Assembly (NCBI RefSeq): GCF_040183065.1
Contig: NC_091126.1
Location: 139,599,204 to 139,663,203 of the forward strand
Length of the DNA stretch: 64,000 bases
Reading direction: 5' to 3'
Source of the DNA: Periplaneta americana
Lineage: Eukaryota; Arthropoda; Insecta; Blattodea; Blattidae
The translations under genes and the position numbers were made by a program. The notes under the pieces are model-generated. The model worked only from the letters and a program-made list of their open reading frames with translations. It did not search any database and was not told the DNA's origin. This document shows, in pieces, positions 1-12,200 of this stretch; within the stretch, counting starts at the first letter, position 1; the number at the start of each line of letters is the position of its first letter.

Positions 1-126
1 TTTAACAATTTTTCAAAGGAATATAAGAATTTTCAGGAGCTAAGACATAATTTTAGGTTGCATAAGTATTTATTTCCTTACTGTTAAATACTTTATGAAA
101 TAATTTATTTTTATTTTTCATAAATA

Positions 127-876
127 GGGTGATTCAAAATCTCTGCGACAAATTCTGAGGGTGATCGATCTAGCAATAAGGAACCCTTTTTGTTAAACAA
201 CCTATGTCTTTTGACGCGTCGTTTCGAAGTTACCGTTGAAAATGTTTTTGCGCGGGCGTATGTCAATGTATGCGAATGTATGCACCCCTGTTTGTTTGTC
301 GAGATGTTCGTAAGAGACGAGAAGGGTTGTTGTTTGTTTACGTTTGATGTTCAATATCTTTTCCTTTCAGTTCAGTCTAATCATCAATTGAGAATTAATG
401 TCTACACTTTTCCCGAGTTAGCCGACATGGTAATGTGTTATGGGGAGGCTCGCGGAAACGGAAGAAGAGCTCTCCACATGTACCAACAACAGTTTCAAAA
501 CAGAAATCACCCTCATTACACAATGTTTGCTCGACTTTATCAGCCCCTTCGAGACGATGGGTCTCTTCATCACCGGCTCATTGGTGGAAGACCGCGCAGA
601 CATCCATTCTCAATTGATGATTACATTGAACTGAAAGGAAAAGGTATTGAACATTAAACGTAAACAAACAACAACAACACTTCTCGTTTCTTACAAACAT
701 CTCAACAAACAAACAGGGGCGCACACATTCGCATACATTGACGTACGCCCACGCAAAAACATTTTTAGCGGCAACTTCGAAACACGTCAAAAGACATTGG
801 TTGTTTAACAAAAAGGTTTCCTTATTGTTAGATCTATCACCCCTCAGAGTTTGTCGCAAAGGTTTTGAATCACTCT
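127..876 (+). mobile_element. Foldback Tc1/mariner-type element with about 280-bp inverted repeats
   Basis: Positions 127-403 and 598-876 are inverted copies of each other with scattered mismatches; both arms start near GTGATTCAAAA. TA dinucleotides flank both ends, the target-site pattern of the Tc1/mariner superfamily. The unique centre (404-597) codes for a transposase DNA-binding domain. No catalytic domain is inside, so the element cannot move by itself. Confidence 0.8.
404..600 (+). pseudogene. Transposase N-terminal helix-turn-helix domain (DUF4817-like)
   Basis: The frame open from 190 to 657 encodes a segment with YTFPELADMV, then YGEARGNGRRAL, then LHHRLIGGRPR. This order is typical of the DUF4817 HTH region found at the N terminus of insect mariner-like transposases. 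The domain has about 65 residues and is followed directly by the right inverted-repeat arm instead of the linker and DDE catalytic domain. The reading frame runs through the left arm, so the ORF edges are not gene ends. It could be a transposase remnant trapped between the arms or a small DNA-binding product; I favour a remnant. Confidence 0.7.
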
Positions 877-899
877 GTATATGAGTATAAGAGGACACA

Positions 900-1880
900 T
901 CTCAAAAACAATTAATTGTGTAAGGAGCTATACTTTTAACTGATATTTCCTAATAACTAAGATAATCTTTAACATGTACTATTACGATAGTGTTTGAAGA
1001 AGCAGTTTCCTTCGTTTGATATCAAAACTCAATCTAATTAAAATTCATAATTTCTGTAAAAGTACATGAAATTCTTACATCAATATTTGAGTAGTAATTG
1101 AGTTCTGAAATGCACAGAGAATTTCAGCTTTCTGACATTAATTTATTTTCGAGATATGTGCACTAATATGAAATTTTAAGAATATGTTTCACATAATATG
1201 TATTAGTGAGTAAATATAGAAATCTGCTCCTAACAATTGTCTCACATATTAGTATAATCCTAAATGAATCTTCGTAAGGCTCTAAAATCTATATCAGATT
1301 ATGGCTGCAAATTTTTATACATTTGCAGTTTCAATATTAGCGAATTTTGCACATGCGTTCATGTACAATTCTCCTTAAGTAAATGAATAAGAGTATAAAT
1401 GACAGTTTTCTTATTGTATGAACACACGGAAAGGATTGTGTGTGTTTTTCACATTTTTAATTCAATTAAAATATTTATTAATTGTGAAATAACTGAAAGA
1501 ATTCTTAAAATTCTAACGAGAATATTTTATGCCAATTTCATATCGAAGAGTAAATACGGGTTTTAAATTATTAGAAGAACTGTGTGGACAATAAATAATT
1601 ATCTTAAAACATTTATGTTAAAATGTATTTCTCGGATTTTCAATCCAATGTACAGAATATTCTCTCTATAATAATGGGTTAACTTCATGGACGGTAAAAT
1701 GCTTGGGCAGAAAATAATTATTGTATTCTGAATCCAATTGTGACGTATGTACCATTCAGTATTGCGTTTATCTCGGAGATTGTAGCAAAGAACATTATTT
1801 CATACGAACAAAAGCATTAATTTCTTTCCAGGAGAGGAATGTTTGAAAGCTGAATGCATAAGGAGGGTAAAGGGTTCTTT
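900..1880. other. No recognisable feature
   Basis: AT-rich sequence with no long reading frame, no clear repeat structure and no domain I recognise. It lies past the presumed 3' end of the minus-strand MAM gene. Confidence 0.5.
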
Positions 1881-1893
1881 GGATATAGACAAA

Positions 1894-1899
1894 TTTATT
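1894..1899 (-). terminator. Candidate poly(A) signal of the MAM gene
   Basis: AATAAA on the minus strand (TTTATT on plus), about 110 bases past the stop codon of the candidate last exon. The spacing suits a short 3' UTR. A hexamer like this is common by chance in AT-rich DNA. Confidence 0.35.
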
Positions 1900-2006
1900 G
1901 GCAACTTACAAAAGACTAGGTTAACTTCACGAATAGTGCAAAATATATACACAGTATATAAGGAATAAATTAAGCATTGCATAAATACTGGGTCTTCAGT
2001 CTGCTG

Positions 2007-2038
2007 TCACTCTGATGGCTCCGCTTCTGAAGGTCGTG
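2007..2038 (-). CDS. MAM gene, candidate terminal exon
   Basis: On the minus strand a T-run ending in CAG precedes this stretch, a strong-looking acceptor. The exon enters in phase 1, as the donor at 10158 requires, and reads (T)RPSEAEPSE then TGA. Arg-Pro-Ser just after the last MAM cysteine is usual in multi-MAM proteins, but there it normally leads into a further domain. An AATAAA lies about 110 bases downstream. The exon is only 10 codons, so chance is possible; the true next exon could lie beyond position 1. Confidence 0.4.
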
Positions 2039-2721
2039 CTGAAAAAAAAAGACAAACGGGTTACTGAATTAATTTTCAATTCATATGTCCCACTGATTTT
2101 ATCCAATAAAAAAAAAAACAATTTTTTTTGTTGCAGAGATTGTGGAAAAATTGATGTGATATTTTCAATTATCTCTACGTAAAAATATAAATCGGAACAT
2201 TAAGGGATTAGGTACAACTTACATCAGTAAAATTTTGGAAGTATTCAACATTTTCTTCCTCCATTACTGTATCTTGTACTATAATGAAAATTGTAAAACA
2301 CTGCCCTTCTGCTATATGAAAAAAAATATTTTTACGACTTAAAAAAGTTGAATTGCATTTTTTTTTCAAAATTCAGTTCATTGTGCAGTGATAAAGCGTT
2401 GCCCACTTAACTCAAAAACTATCCAACATTCTGTGATAAAAGCATTTGTGTGTATTTATACATGCCATATCTGCAATATGATGCAAGATCACTTCTCTAC
2501 CTTTGATACATTGTGTGATAAAAATGAAATCATTTAAGAAAATGGTCAAATATCAGTATTTTCACTAACACAAAATAAAAAACATATTATTTACTAAGGA
2601 ATGTAGTTGAAGGAGCAGCAATAAAATAAAAGAGAGAGAACATGAAAAAGTTAACAAGTTTATGATTTATGACAGAAACGCTTCATCACTGCACAGTAAA
2701 CTGCCACCATTTTGAATATAC

Positions 2722-2758
<37 letters not shown>

Positions 2759-3206
2759 CACACACACACATATATATATATATATTTTTTTTTTTAAATC
2801 GTAAAATTATTTTTTTCATATAGTAGAAAGACAATGTTTTACACATATCAATTTTCATTACTATACAAGATACAGTAATGGAGGAAAAAAATGTTGAATA
2901 TCTTTACAATTTTACTGCTCTAAGATGTACTAACCCCCTAAGTTTCAATTAAATCCCAGATATGCCTGAAATATTTTTTTTTCTTTTTTGCAATTTTTGT
3001 GTATTTTACAAATCAGATTCAATGCAATATATAATTGAAGTACATGTATGGTGTCGAAACATTCTAGTTGTAAATGGTTGAGTTAGAAACAGGTGTCCTT
3101 TTAAAAGGATAATAGGCAAATGAGCATATATTTTGAGGAAGAATTGTATACTATGCTTATATGAAAGGAAACAATGTCATTGTTGTAATTTACAATTATT
3201 ATTGTT

Positions 3207-3251
<45 letters not shown>

Positions 3252-6200
3252 TACTCATTATTATTACTAATATTATTCTGAAGAGCGATGCATAGTGGCT
3301 ACATTCATTTTAACTCTACAATGCTATCGTCATTGAGTAGTACTGTATTGCTATTGATACGTAACAATGACGTAATAGGCGAAAAGAGTGTTGAAGTTTC
3401 GAGGAGAAGGTTATATTTGGAGAGAAGTGACGTTTCGTACACTTATAACGAAGCAATTGCTGTGGCAATGTCGAGAGACACGTTTGAGTTCATTTTCTCA
3501 AATCTACATTGTTGTGATAATGACAATTTAGATAGAAATGATAAATTTACGAAAATAAGACTTCTTCCAAAAAATGCTGAATGAGAAACAACAGAAACTT
3601 ATGTCCATTTATTGCCTCCCTCCAGAACTTCACCAGTCTTCAACTTGTAAACAGATCTTGCTGTGTTAGCAGAACATTCCTATGACCTTGTGTTTGCTCT
3701 CCACACGCAAAAAAATTGTCAATCCATTCCTCCTCACCTCCCTCTCCTCATCAAGAAGGCTATGCTGAAATATGTCTGCTCCTGCTGCAAGCTATGAACC
3801 AGGTAGATTATTAGGTGTTACATCACATTTGTCCCCTCAATCTCGTCTGTTATGTCTTCAGTGGTATTTGTAGGCGGCATTATATGTCTGTATTTCAGAT
3901 GAAATTTTGTCCGTAGCATAATTTTCAAAAGTAGATAGCATTTCATTTAGGGAAAGTTCACTAAAAGTTGGAAAAGAGACAATCACAAAATGTATGGGGA
4001 TATTACTATTGTCCTTTTAAAAGGACACATAAGTTTTCGCCATTGTAATGTCTCAGTGAATAGATATCTCAAACGTATTGTGGTTTCACATAATATTTAT
4101 ATTTATTAAGAGTCATTTTATCTATAACAATTTGTAAAATATTTAACTTTCATATCTGATTTGCGTTTCGAATACCATAGCTAAAACAAACGAACCACTC
4201 TCACGTCCACATCTCAAAGTCAACAATGACCGGAACTCACATTATCAGTATTACCACACCTAGCAAGCCTCTAATTAATACCAGTAATAGTGACACCTGT
4301 GAAAAAACAAATGCGTTAAATCCAGAGAAAGAAATCTGAAACATTGACCACTGTCCTTTTAAAAGGACAACAGACATATCTGGGTTAAAGTAGACAATTG
4401 CATGTTTGATAAATGACAAGGAAAAGACTGAACATAATGAAAGCAACCTCCACTTAATTTACTTCTACGGTGTTTGCACCAACTGCCTCATGTGACCTGA
4501 AGAGTGTGACAGATTCAAAACGTGGAAAAATATAAGGTCCGCTATTTATAAGGCGCCCGCGGTAGTAAAATGACGACGGAGCACTTAGCGGAAAACAAGC
4601 AAGCAGGTTCCGCGAGCGAAAATCACTGGGGACAGTGTATGTACAACAGATAATACAATAAATTCACTGCTACATTTAGGCCCACATTGGAGTTCGAAAA
4701 TACCCTGCGTCACAGTCGGAACACAACTGGCACCGTTTGAATTTCAGCTGGTGTAATAGGCCTACTAGCTATCGTAGCATGAATATTGTGTTTTTCTTCT
4801 TCTATTGCAGAAATTATAAAAAATACGGCTGTGAGCAAGTCGAGTTGAAGAGAGTAGTCTCAGCACCTTCCCAATATTGAAGTCATTTCTGAAGTCCACT
4901 GATGAATTTCCACAACAATTTCAACATGTCATCGTTGAGAATCTGAATGATTTAGCGACTAGCTTCAGAGATTACTTCCCTTTATCAGATTCTGAAAACT
5001 CATGGATAAGAAATCCCTTCGAGTATGGAGTGGTACAATTAAAAACTTTGCCTGAGGAGGAGCAAGATGAACTTATTGATGTTACTTGTAATGGCTTATT
5101 TAAAATATTTTTCAAAGATGTACACTTGATCAGTTTTGGGTGAAGGTATTTTCTGAGTATACCAAAATAGGTGAAAAGTCATTGATACACCTAGTTCCAT
5201 TTTGTAGTAAATATCTTGCTTTCCTGAAAAACAAACATAGAAATCTCCTCGACGCTGAACCTAATTTAAGGGTAAAAGTAGCAAATATTAAACGAGACGT
5301 GAAAAGAATTGTCAGAAACAAAAAGAGATGTGATTTTTTCCATGACATCTAGATTCACGTATACAGTATACTGTACTCGTAAGTTCAATTTAACTATTGT
5401 TAATGTTGCTACCTATGTCTCAACTACTACGTCTACGCAGATACTAAAATTTAAAGGTGTGGGGTTAGTAGCTTGCCTTAAAAATAAAAAGGGGGTCCAC
5501 AACTCTGAAGTAATTGGGAACCACTGTACTAGAGCATTAAAAATAGCTTCACAGGAGGTAACAAAGCCATAAATGTGCACTAAATTTTAAGTAATATATT
5601 TTTCACACATCAATTTTTTTTAATTTACTGGTTTTTCATCTTTTATAATCGTCCTTCCTGCTTGGATACCCTACTCGGGAGCGGTAAACTGCAAACACGT
5701 TTCAGGTATATGACTTAAAGAAGGTAATTTACACACATGTAATTTGCACACACCGATTTTGGATATGTAATCTGCACACTCAAACAACCCAGGTAATAAA
5801 ACCAAGATGTAAATTGCACACAGAGCTATAATGGCATGCATTTCCTTTGAACATACTACTATTGCGATATTAACGTATTAACTAATAATTTATATTGGTA
5901 AGTGATAATTTTTTCGCTTAATGAATTCCAATCAGGATACATGCTTCTCAGTAAAATCTTTTATATTTCTCTCCATAGATTCTTTCTTCTTTAAGGAGCC
6001 TTATTTTTAATTTTTGCTGCAGTAGATATCCCCTGAATTTTCACATATATGTATATATGAAATTCAATTAACCTGTTTGTAAACGTATAAATATCAGGAT
6101 GAGCAGAGTAAAATGTCTTGTTGAATCTAATACTCACATACATTAATTAGTTGCACGCTGCAAGCTTTCTGTTTTAGCTGCCCAGATTGAAGGAGGAAAG

Positions 6201-9200
6201 GTAGCGTCATCGTATACATAGGTGCCTACTAAAATAGTCACAAAAGTTATCTAGCTTTTCATCTTGTGGCTTAATAGCCACTAAATCAGATACAAAACAG
6301 TCGCCATCCTCATGTAGGTCTAAAAATGGTAGAGCGAATACAAATTTTAACCACCTGCCGATTTCAGAATCACTTTTATATTTGTTTATTAAACCATATT
6401 TTTTTTTAATCGGACGAAGACAAGATTGACTTACGTGGAATGTGCATCCAATGACATTGGCTTCACTCCATACAACACTTATTGCAGCATAGATAGCACT
6501 TATAAACAACTGTGTTCAAGGACCAATACTTTATGTTGAACTGCTGTGCAACTATCCATCTGAGTCAGTCTAATTCATACAGTACCTCTTTCCTTTCATT
6601 ACAATTGTCAATTATGTTTATCGCTTGTAACATTTGTTGACATTGCGTTCGATTTATGTCATTTATTAAAAAAAATAATCCTAATTATACTGTGTGTGCA
6701 GTTTACATACGACCCTTACTACCTAGGTTTTGTTGTGTGTGCAGATTACATGCCACAAATGTACAGCAAAGACATGGGAAAAAATATACCTGAAAAGTGT
6801 GTATAATTTACCTCCGCCCACCATACGCACCTGAGCTTAAAAATAGCGTTGCAGTACCTGACAAAGGTATAAATTCTCACTAAGTTATTATGTAATATAA
6901 TTATAACATGTCGAGTTGTATCTTAAAGGAATATTTTTAAAATTCCCTGGTTTTCCGCCATATTAAAACCGTTCTCTCCCTTCATGTAGAATACAGCTGT
7001 CTTGCATTCTTCCTAAATGCAGTTACCAATCTGTACTCTACTCTTCTATCCTCTGTAATAAGATATTTAAAAAGTTCAAATTTTCATATATTGATTCCTT
7101 TGTTTTATTGTCCCGAAAGGAGTAACCTGTCAAGGTTTAAATAATTTCATCTCTGCTGCTTGAATACTTTGAATCGTAAGGCTATCAAAACCAATCTTTC
7201 TGACACATTTACAACAAAAGTAGACGAGATCAAATTCCTATCTAATTTCAAAATGATTTCTTTTCTCATTTTCCAAATACCTTTCTTTTGACTACCATTG
7301 TTCGAATTGACTGGGGAGAGGCCGAGGAATTTCCCCCTCTGGATTTTTTCTTCAACTTATACATTCCGGTGTTCATTCCGACAGGAGAAAGAAAATTACT
7401 TTCTCTCTATATATGTTTTGATATTATTACTACCACACCGGCCTGAATACCGGTATTTTCTTCTGAAATTTCATTTGCGAAAACTTTCTTCTATTTTCTG
7501 TATGGCAGTCAAACCATTATCTCTAGAATAATTAATATTCTATACTGAATTTATTCTGAATATCGTTTATAAGTGTAGGCCTACCATTTGTATTTTAAAA
7601 CTAAAAATTAAATTATACTTCAGTGTAATAATGATATATTAAAACATTTGAGGCTATGTCGTTTGTAATATAGAAGAACTACTATTTCTTAATTAATAAC
7701 ACGGTGTTGGTCATATTTAACTTTTTTTTTTTTTTGTTCCGTGAATTCTTCTTGTTGTAATAAACTCCCGTTTCTTTACAAACAAATTGGTGTTTTTATT
7801 TTTGCGTAATCTAAAAATTTTCCAAAGATATGACCATTTGAAACTGGAACTTACTTCAGAATAACACTGTATTTAAAAGTAAACATGCTATAATATGTAT
7901 TTAAGTATGCTGAATACCAAAAATATGTATGTGTATGGTATCTAACGCCTATTCACTTCATTTGCGTCATTCAGGTTCCGCATATTGCGGACAGATGGCA
8001 CAACTATGACCCATTTTCAAGTTCCACACCACTTCGGCGGGCCACGTTATGGATGATGTGAATCTGTGGAAAGTTATGTCCTATACTAGGATGAGTGTAT
8101 GTGTAAGTGTTCGTGTAAGTATAGTGTAGGACAGGCGTGCTCAAAACGATAAGCTGGGAAGATTCGAATAAATGCATCCCGCAACACAAAGGTTACGTGC
8201 TTACAGGGTGAGAGGCGATTTCAAGAAAGAAATGAAGCAACGGCGGATTATAGTGTTTTGCTGATGAGAGAGATGAACACGCCTTCTACACAAACATTGC
8301 TACCAACAGTAACCTAATTGCCACCATTGTCTCAAGTGGCCTAGTCACGCTTCGCTGCACGGAGGGGGTGGAAAGAGGTATATTACGTCAGTATTATGTA
8401 GTACACCCCTTTCTCGTCTTTCCAGGGGTTAGAGTTAAAACTCCACCTACACCTCTGGTGTAAGAAATGGGTGAGGAAGATGAAGGGAGAGGGGGAAACC
8501 AGGTGCCGGAACGTAGCCTGCTCGTGTCGACTAGCACCAAGGGGCCCGCCAGGCTTAACGTCCCCATCCGACGGACGAATCACTATCAACAGTGACATAT
8601 GCCTTCTCTTCATATGCACTGCAGAGAGATTTGGGATTTTACCCAGGTATATTTGTGCGCAATCTAGAAGTTGTGTGCACCGCCAACTCTCCTAGTTCCT
8701 AGGTAGAAATTTTACACGAAAATCTCTGACCCCGCCGGAAATCGAACGCGGGCCGGCTAGTCTGGAAGCAGACATGCTGCCACAGAGCTAACACGGCGGA
8801 CTTACTAAAAATATGTAAAAATACAGAGATATAATTTTATTTTACTAACATTTTTAATATCAACCTGGCTATAACTTTGGATTAACGGTTGAGAACAGGA
8901 AACACCGTTTGTTACCCTTTCCACGACTAGAGTTCGATGATACTAGCGTCAAATACAAACAAATCACCTTACTAGGTATAGGAGGGAAGAAAAGTAGTTC
9001 ATCTATTTACGTAAAATAGGAAATACCGCAAGTTTGAGTTTGAAAATTTTCATTAGGTTTTTGTTTAATCAAAATACAGTACAGTATTAACAATAAGTGT
9101 TTTTACTCACGAACTGAGTTATCCATGCGAACGTATCCATTATGCAGTGTATATTATACTGTCTACAGCACATTAGTGTACAATATATAGAATGAAGTTA

Positions 9201-12200
9201 AATTGAAAAATAATCATAATATGGGTATTTAAACACATTTTTGAAAATGGTGGCCGTTCATTTCGATACAGGCTCCAGTTCTTTTGTGCATATTATTGCA
9301 CTATAGACTATTGCATCTAATTCCAATTACCAGTTTAGTCCTCTGTACTAGTAACTCATGTTGAAATAATTCTGTACCTACTCTATAAAAGAGTACTTTA
9401 CGCCCTGCCCCACCCGTATAGATAAAATTACTCAGACATGCTCTCTACTGTCCGTCCAAGTGGTTATATCCCAGGATCGAGGAAAGGGGGGAAATCACGT
9501 GACAGTTAGTTACTTTACGAGGTCCTTTTTTAAGTTATTATAAACAGTTGTATAATATTACGTAGAGGTCTAATTCCTAACAGAAATTAATGTTTTCAGG
9601 AAAGAGCTAAGACAGCCCAGCCACTAGCCTTTAAAGAGGGGTTACCAGAAGCAAGTGGGGGAAATCGAGATGCGACGTAAGTAAACGGACAACAGTACCT
9701 CTGCGAAAATATGATTCAATATTGAAACCTCTTTCATCGCTGGAAAACGCGAACATATTTCTTGGAAGTACTATACTCACTAACTCAGTACTTTTTAATA
9801 TGTGCGGCCTTGGTTCTGTATGGAGGACAGTTGGAACTTCATTAGTAGTAGGGGTGGGAGTGAAGTACATTAAAAAACTCAGGTGCAATAAAAATTGAAT
9901 TAAAAATAAAATGATGTTCCTGTATATGGTTTGAATTTCCACCGAATTTGCAAATAATTTTAAATATGGACTATGATTCACTAGTGAACTAAAAATAATA
10001 TTTACGTACACAATTATCCGAGCCCTCTTCGTAACTAACTGCAGCCTAAAGGGATTGTTAAGAAAAAACGGAGATAGTAGAGTGATATATCTTGTGTGCT
10101 TATAAATGGGATGCGAGTGAAAAACAAGAGTGACTCCAAGATAATATTTATTACTCACTTTTACAACTTCCGTCGAGCACCTTTATGTCATCGACAGCAA
10201 AACCCCCGTTGCTTGCTTGTCCCTCCATCATGATTTTAAATGGCGAAGATGCGTCGATGGAAAATTGGGCTGGTGTCCAGACGGGGCGCGACGAATCGTA
10301 TCCGTCCGCAGTCATCTTCCACATCTTCAAAAATAAACAAATTTCGTTTCAAAGAAAACAGTGAAGAACTCAGCCGAGATGGCTGTAGGTCTTTTAATTG
10401 GTTATTTTACTACGCTTTATCAACTGCTGTGGTATCTAGCGTCTGAGTCAGGCGAAGGTGATAGTGCCATCAAAATGAGTCAAGGGTCCAACGTTGAAAG
10501 TTTCCCAGTATTTGCGCGTAATATGTTGAGTGAAAACCCCGAAAAAAAACTGAACCAGATAACTTGTCACAACCAGGATTTTAACCCGAGCCTGCTAGTT
10601 ACTCCACAGCGGTGGGCGAGAGGACTATAGGACGTGACACAAGTGGTAAGAATAGACAATGTGTAGGTAATGTAACAGTGCAGATTTTGACTGCTTAACT
10701 CTTGGATAGATTAGAGCAAAAGATTCTAATAACAAGAGACCAGATTTTACAGGGAAAATTTTTCATCAAGAAAGGACAAAAAAGGGAAAGTTACAGCCAA
10801 AAAAGTGGACTTCAAAATGGACTATATTACTCCCCAAAACACACTTCAGCACATTCATGGATAGTGTTGTATTTGATATAGTCAAAAAAGGACTTCAAAA
10901 AGGACTTTAATACTCCTTGAAAAGGATGCTATTTTAATTGAAAACACACTTCAGCACATTCATGGATACACATAGCACATACAAGCTTATATTTATCGCT
11001 TCACTTCATAAGGAAATTGTTGTATTTGATCACATTCAACATTTCAATATGTTTCAATATCATTCTGCCCCTTTGAATGCTGAATGTCTTTACAAAAAGA
11101 AAATGACCGCTCAAGATGAACTGAAACTAGAGGTGAAAATTTTCTTTTTTATCCCGAACTCTAAATCAGCACACTTTTTTAGTTATTCAGTGTCTGGAAT
11201 CATAAGAAGAACGATATTTATTTTCGCTTGCTCAGGAAGTTATAGGCCTATAAGGGACAATTATCTGAATGTTTGCGATATTCTGTTAAAAAAGGGCCAA
11301 AATTAGCGATGCAAATCTAGTCTTTCAGGTAAAGCTCCCTGTAGAGCAGATTTGAATAATTTCAAGGGAAAATTGTTCCGGGGCCGGATATCGATCCCGG
11401 GACCTCTGGTAGCGATAGTACGTTCAACCAGAGGTCCCGGGATCGATACCCGGCCACGGAACAATTTTTCCCTTGAAATTATTCAAAATTAGAGATGTTT
11501 TTGAAAAGAGGAAAAAAGGGAATATAGATTAAAAAGGAAAGTCAAAACCACATAATTTGGTCGGAGGAAGATAGTTTTGAATATCGTGATTAATTATTTC
11601 ATGTTTCGTGTTGAAATAAAGAAGAGATTCCCTTTAAAATCCGGTCTCTACTAATAACATATTAGTCCCAAATGAATATTTTTCTAAAAAAATTGTTCCG
11701 TATTAGTTAACAAAGTTTTCCTCAGTAATTACATTGTGTACTATTCTGACTTTTATTCTTATTAGATAAACTGAAAGGAAATGATTTATCCCTTTGCAGT
11801 TTTTATATAAAGTGGGAAATTTTCTTTCAAATCAAATAAAAATTTTAACTCGTGATGCTATTTTCTGGTAATAGGAAGTATGGGGATCTTGCCGCAGTGA
11901 CTAATGGACGGAATGCCTATTTCTATGTGTATTGTGAGATGAACAGACAATGCTCTGTTGCCAAAGTACGCAGACATTCAGCTTAATTTTGCAATTAAAC
12001 ATTCACTCAATCACAAAGCGCAGAATAGTTCTTATTTATTTATTTATTTTAATGTATTCTAATGCCCCCTTTAATCTGCATAGTTATATCAAATCCATCT
12101 TGTATATTTGACGAATTTCGAAGTAATATTTTCTTTATGCATATTATCTGAATTATAATTTTAAAATCAAAAACGTATTTTTGCGCTCTGAGGAACCTCT

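Larger units (their letters stand above)
2039..10158 (-). other. MAM gene intron between exon at 10159 and candidate last exon
   Basis: About 8.1 kb holding a TA/CA microsatellite, a piggyBac-like element, a hAT C-terminal fragment, a Mutator-like element and a SINE. The stretches 2050-2700, 2790-3095, 4370-4860, 6820-8440 and 8810-10150 are AT-rich with no coding or repeat structure that I can name. An intronic role depends on the terminal exon being real. Confidence 0.45.

Noticed and set aside
9631..10158. 175-aa minus-strand ORF, the longest in its region
   Set aside because: It begins right at the donor of the MAM exon 10159-10324 and runs through AT-rich intron. No domain or composition suggests a gene.
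10938..11306. 122-aa plus-strand ORF in a MAM intron
   Set aside because: AT-rich, no motif, no codon bias visible; treated as chance.
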